Assembly (NCBI GenBank): GCA_947628245.1
Contig: CANQZH010000078.1
Location: 1-5,663, forward strand
DNA: 5,663 nucleotides
From: an uncultured Bacilli bacterium
GTDB taxonomy: Bacteria > Bacillota_I > Bacilli_A > RF39 > UBA660
Direction of reading: 5' to 3'
The first letter of the stretch is position 1. Each line of letters begins with the position of its first letter. Shown here in pieces: positions 5,013 to 5,663 of this stretch. The translations under genes were made by a program, and so were the position numbers. The notes beneath the pieces are model-generated. The model saw only the letters and a list, made by a program, of their open reading frames with translations. It ran no database searches and was not told the origin of the DNA.

Positions 5013-5378
5013 ATGCAGAATGGTGAAATTTATTATATTGATTTTAAAGGAAATATGGGTTTTGAAATTAATAAAATACACTTAGGAATTATTTTTACTA
5101 TTCCTAAAATCAAAAATATGGTATTTTGCATACCTTTAACTAGTCCTAAGCCAAAACATTTTAAAGATATGGATTCATTTAATAATAGAAATCATAACAA
5201 TTTAAAATATCAAAATTTAATTTATATTGATGAAACTGATTCAATAGCATTATTAGACCAAATGAGAACAATTTCAACTTTAAGATTAAAAAATTCATAT
5301 AATGTCGTTATAAATTCTAATAATATTAATTTAATAATTACAAAAGTTAGTAAATATATATCCAATATATTACATTAA
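5013..5378 (+). CDS. Putative endoribonuclease toxin, ToxN/CptN-like with MazF-like features
   Basis: This is a 121-residue cytoplasmic protein with the layout of the MazF/PemK-type beta-barrel, the fold shared by type II MazF and type III ToxN/CptN/TenpN ribonucleases. Visible motifs are GEIYYIDF (4-11), GFE (16-18), IPLTSPKPKHF (40-50) and ALLDQMRTISTLRL (79-92). PLTSPK followed by KH resembles the active-site loop I recall in ToxN/AbiQ. LLDQMRTIS-x-x-RL is more MazF-like. The position of the MazF catalytic Arg (usually RP after G-x-E) is His-Leu here (23-24), arguing against a classic MazF. It is shorter than ToxN (about 170 residues). GGAGG (5001-5005) lies seven bases before the ATG. No protein antitoxin is encoded upstream or downstream; instead two structured RNA repeats and a terminator precede it. 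It should cut RNA when unneutralised. Superfamily is fairly sure; the type III assignment is inferred. Confidence 0.8.
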   Translation: MQNGEIYYIDFKGNMGFEINKIHLGIIFTIPKIKNMVFCIPLTSPKPKHFKDMDSFNNRNHNNLKYQNLIYIDETDSIALLDQMRTISTLRLKNSYNVVINSNNINLIITKVSKYISNILH

Positions 5379-5403
5379 AAAAAGATAAAAAATATGAATG
5401 TGA

Positions 5404-5512
5404 GGTGCAAATATAAACTTAGTAGCACGATATTTCAACAACATTAAATATTTATGCTCATTTTTATAAAAGTGATTTAAATAATTTAATTTCTATTATA
5501 GATTTATATTAA
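5404..5512 (+). pseudogene. Remnant of a tyrosine recombinase (integrase) C-terminus, frameshifted
   Basis: Two overlapping frames together give the C-terminal end of a phage-type integrase. From 5404 one frame reads GANINLVARYF, matching the segment usually followed by a GH motif. From 5432 the next frame reads ISTTLNIYAHFY and continues about 14 residues to TAA (5510-5512). The Tyr at 5453-5455, in TTLNIYAH, is where the catalytic nucleophile sits. The Gly-His segment normally between the two parts is missing, consistent with a short out-of-frame deletion, and a stop precedes each part (5401-5403 and 5423-5425). No start or N-terminal domain exists, so it is inactive. It lies between the toxin gene and the 3' end of tRNA-Phe, a classic integration site, so the surrounding DNA is probably an element remnant. 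Confidence 0.65.
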
Positions 5513-5554
5513 AATAGTCAGTAATTAGTCAATATTTTAAAACAAAACATATAA

Positions 5555-5576
5555 AAACCCTTTAAATAAAGGGTTT
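5555..5576 (-). terminator. Bidirectional intrinsic terminator for tRNA-Phe
   Basis: AAACCCTTT (5555-5563) and AAAGGGTTT (5568-5576) form a 9-bp stem with loop AAAT. Read leftward it is followed by a run of five T and lies 11 bases after the tRNA CCA end. Read rightward it is followed by ATTTTAT, so it may also stop transcripts from the toxin side. Confidence 0.8.
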
Positions 5577-5587
5577 ATTTTATAATC

Positions 5588-5663
<76 letters not shown>

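Noticed and set aside
5394..5447. 17-codon ORF beginning ATG 5394
   Set aside because: There is no ribosome binding site, and it lies in a frame crossing the integrase remnant, so it is a chance reading frame.

Overview
The window is very AT-rich DNA from a low-GC bacterium. Every tryptophan in the intact genes is encoded by TGG, one gene ends in TGA, and the ribosome binding sites are strong GGAGG-type sequences. Together these fit a Firmicutes or Bacilli-type genome, possibly one of the gut lineages close to Mollicutes, that uses the standard bacterial code. That placement is an inference from composition, codon use and gene families.

Layout, left half (1-2520). The 3' part of a UvrD/Rep-superfamily helicase resembling DNA helicase IV runs rightward and overlaps tail-to-tail, by 20 bases, a leftward VanZ-RDD fusion membrane protein. 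Divergent from that gene is a rightward tspO-family gene, which ends in a small hairpin terminator.

Layout, middle (2527-4640). A leftward cluster of three genes with gaps of only 12 to 22 bases encodes an AAA_14/DUF4143 ATPase, an 86-residue membrane-anchored protein of unknown family and a DUF1810 protein. The ATPase gene has a good promoter flanked on both sides by two related 39-40 base imperfect palindromes. These look like a paired operator, or a repeat family.

Layout, right end (4640-5663). This is the most interesting part. Two direct repeats share a 34-base core (33 of 34 identical). Each core is enclosed by arms that differ in sequence but keep base pairing. They are followed at once by a strong intrinsic terminator, a GGAGG ribosome binding site and a 121-residue MazF/ToxN-like endoribonuclease. 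No protein antitoxin gene is present. This is the architecture of a type III (RNA antitoxin) toxin-antitoxin locus of the ToxIN/CptIN/TenpIN kind, but with repeats spaced by 61 bases. It is flanked by a start-less coiled-coil reading-frame remnant on the left. On the right lies a frameshifted C-terminal remnant of a tyrosine recombinase, next to the 3' end of a complete leftward tRNA-Phe(GAA) gene. The right end therefore looks like the decayed end of an element once integrated at tRNA-Phe that left a toxin-antitoxin module behind. The tRNA carries a mismatch in its T stem, which could be a scar of that event.

How the parts relate: the left-half genes are unconnected chromosomal functions (DNA repair helicase, membrane proteins). 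The ATPase cluster and the toxin-antitoxin locus are accessory genes facing away from each other across a regulatory and remnant-rich region of about 500 bases.
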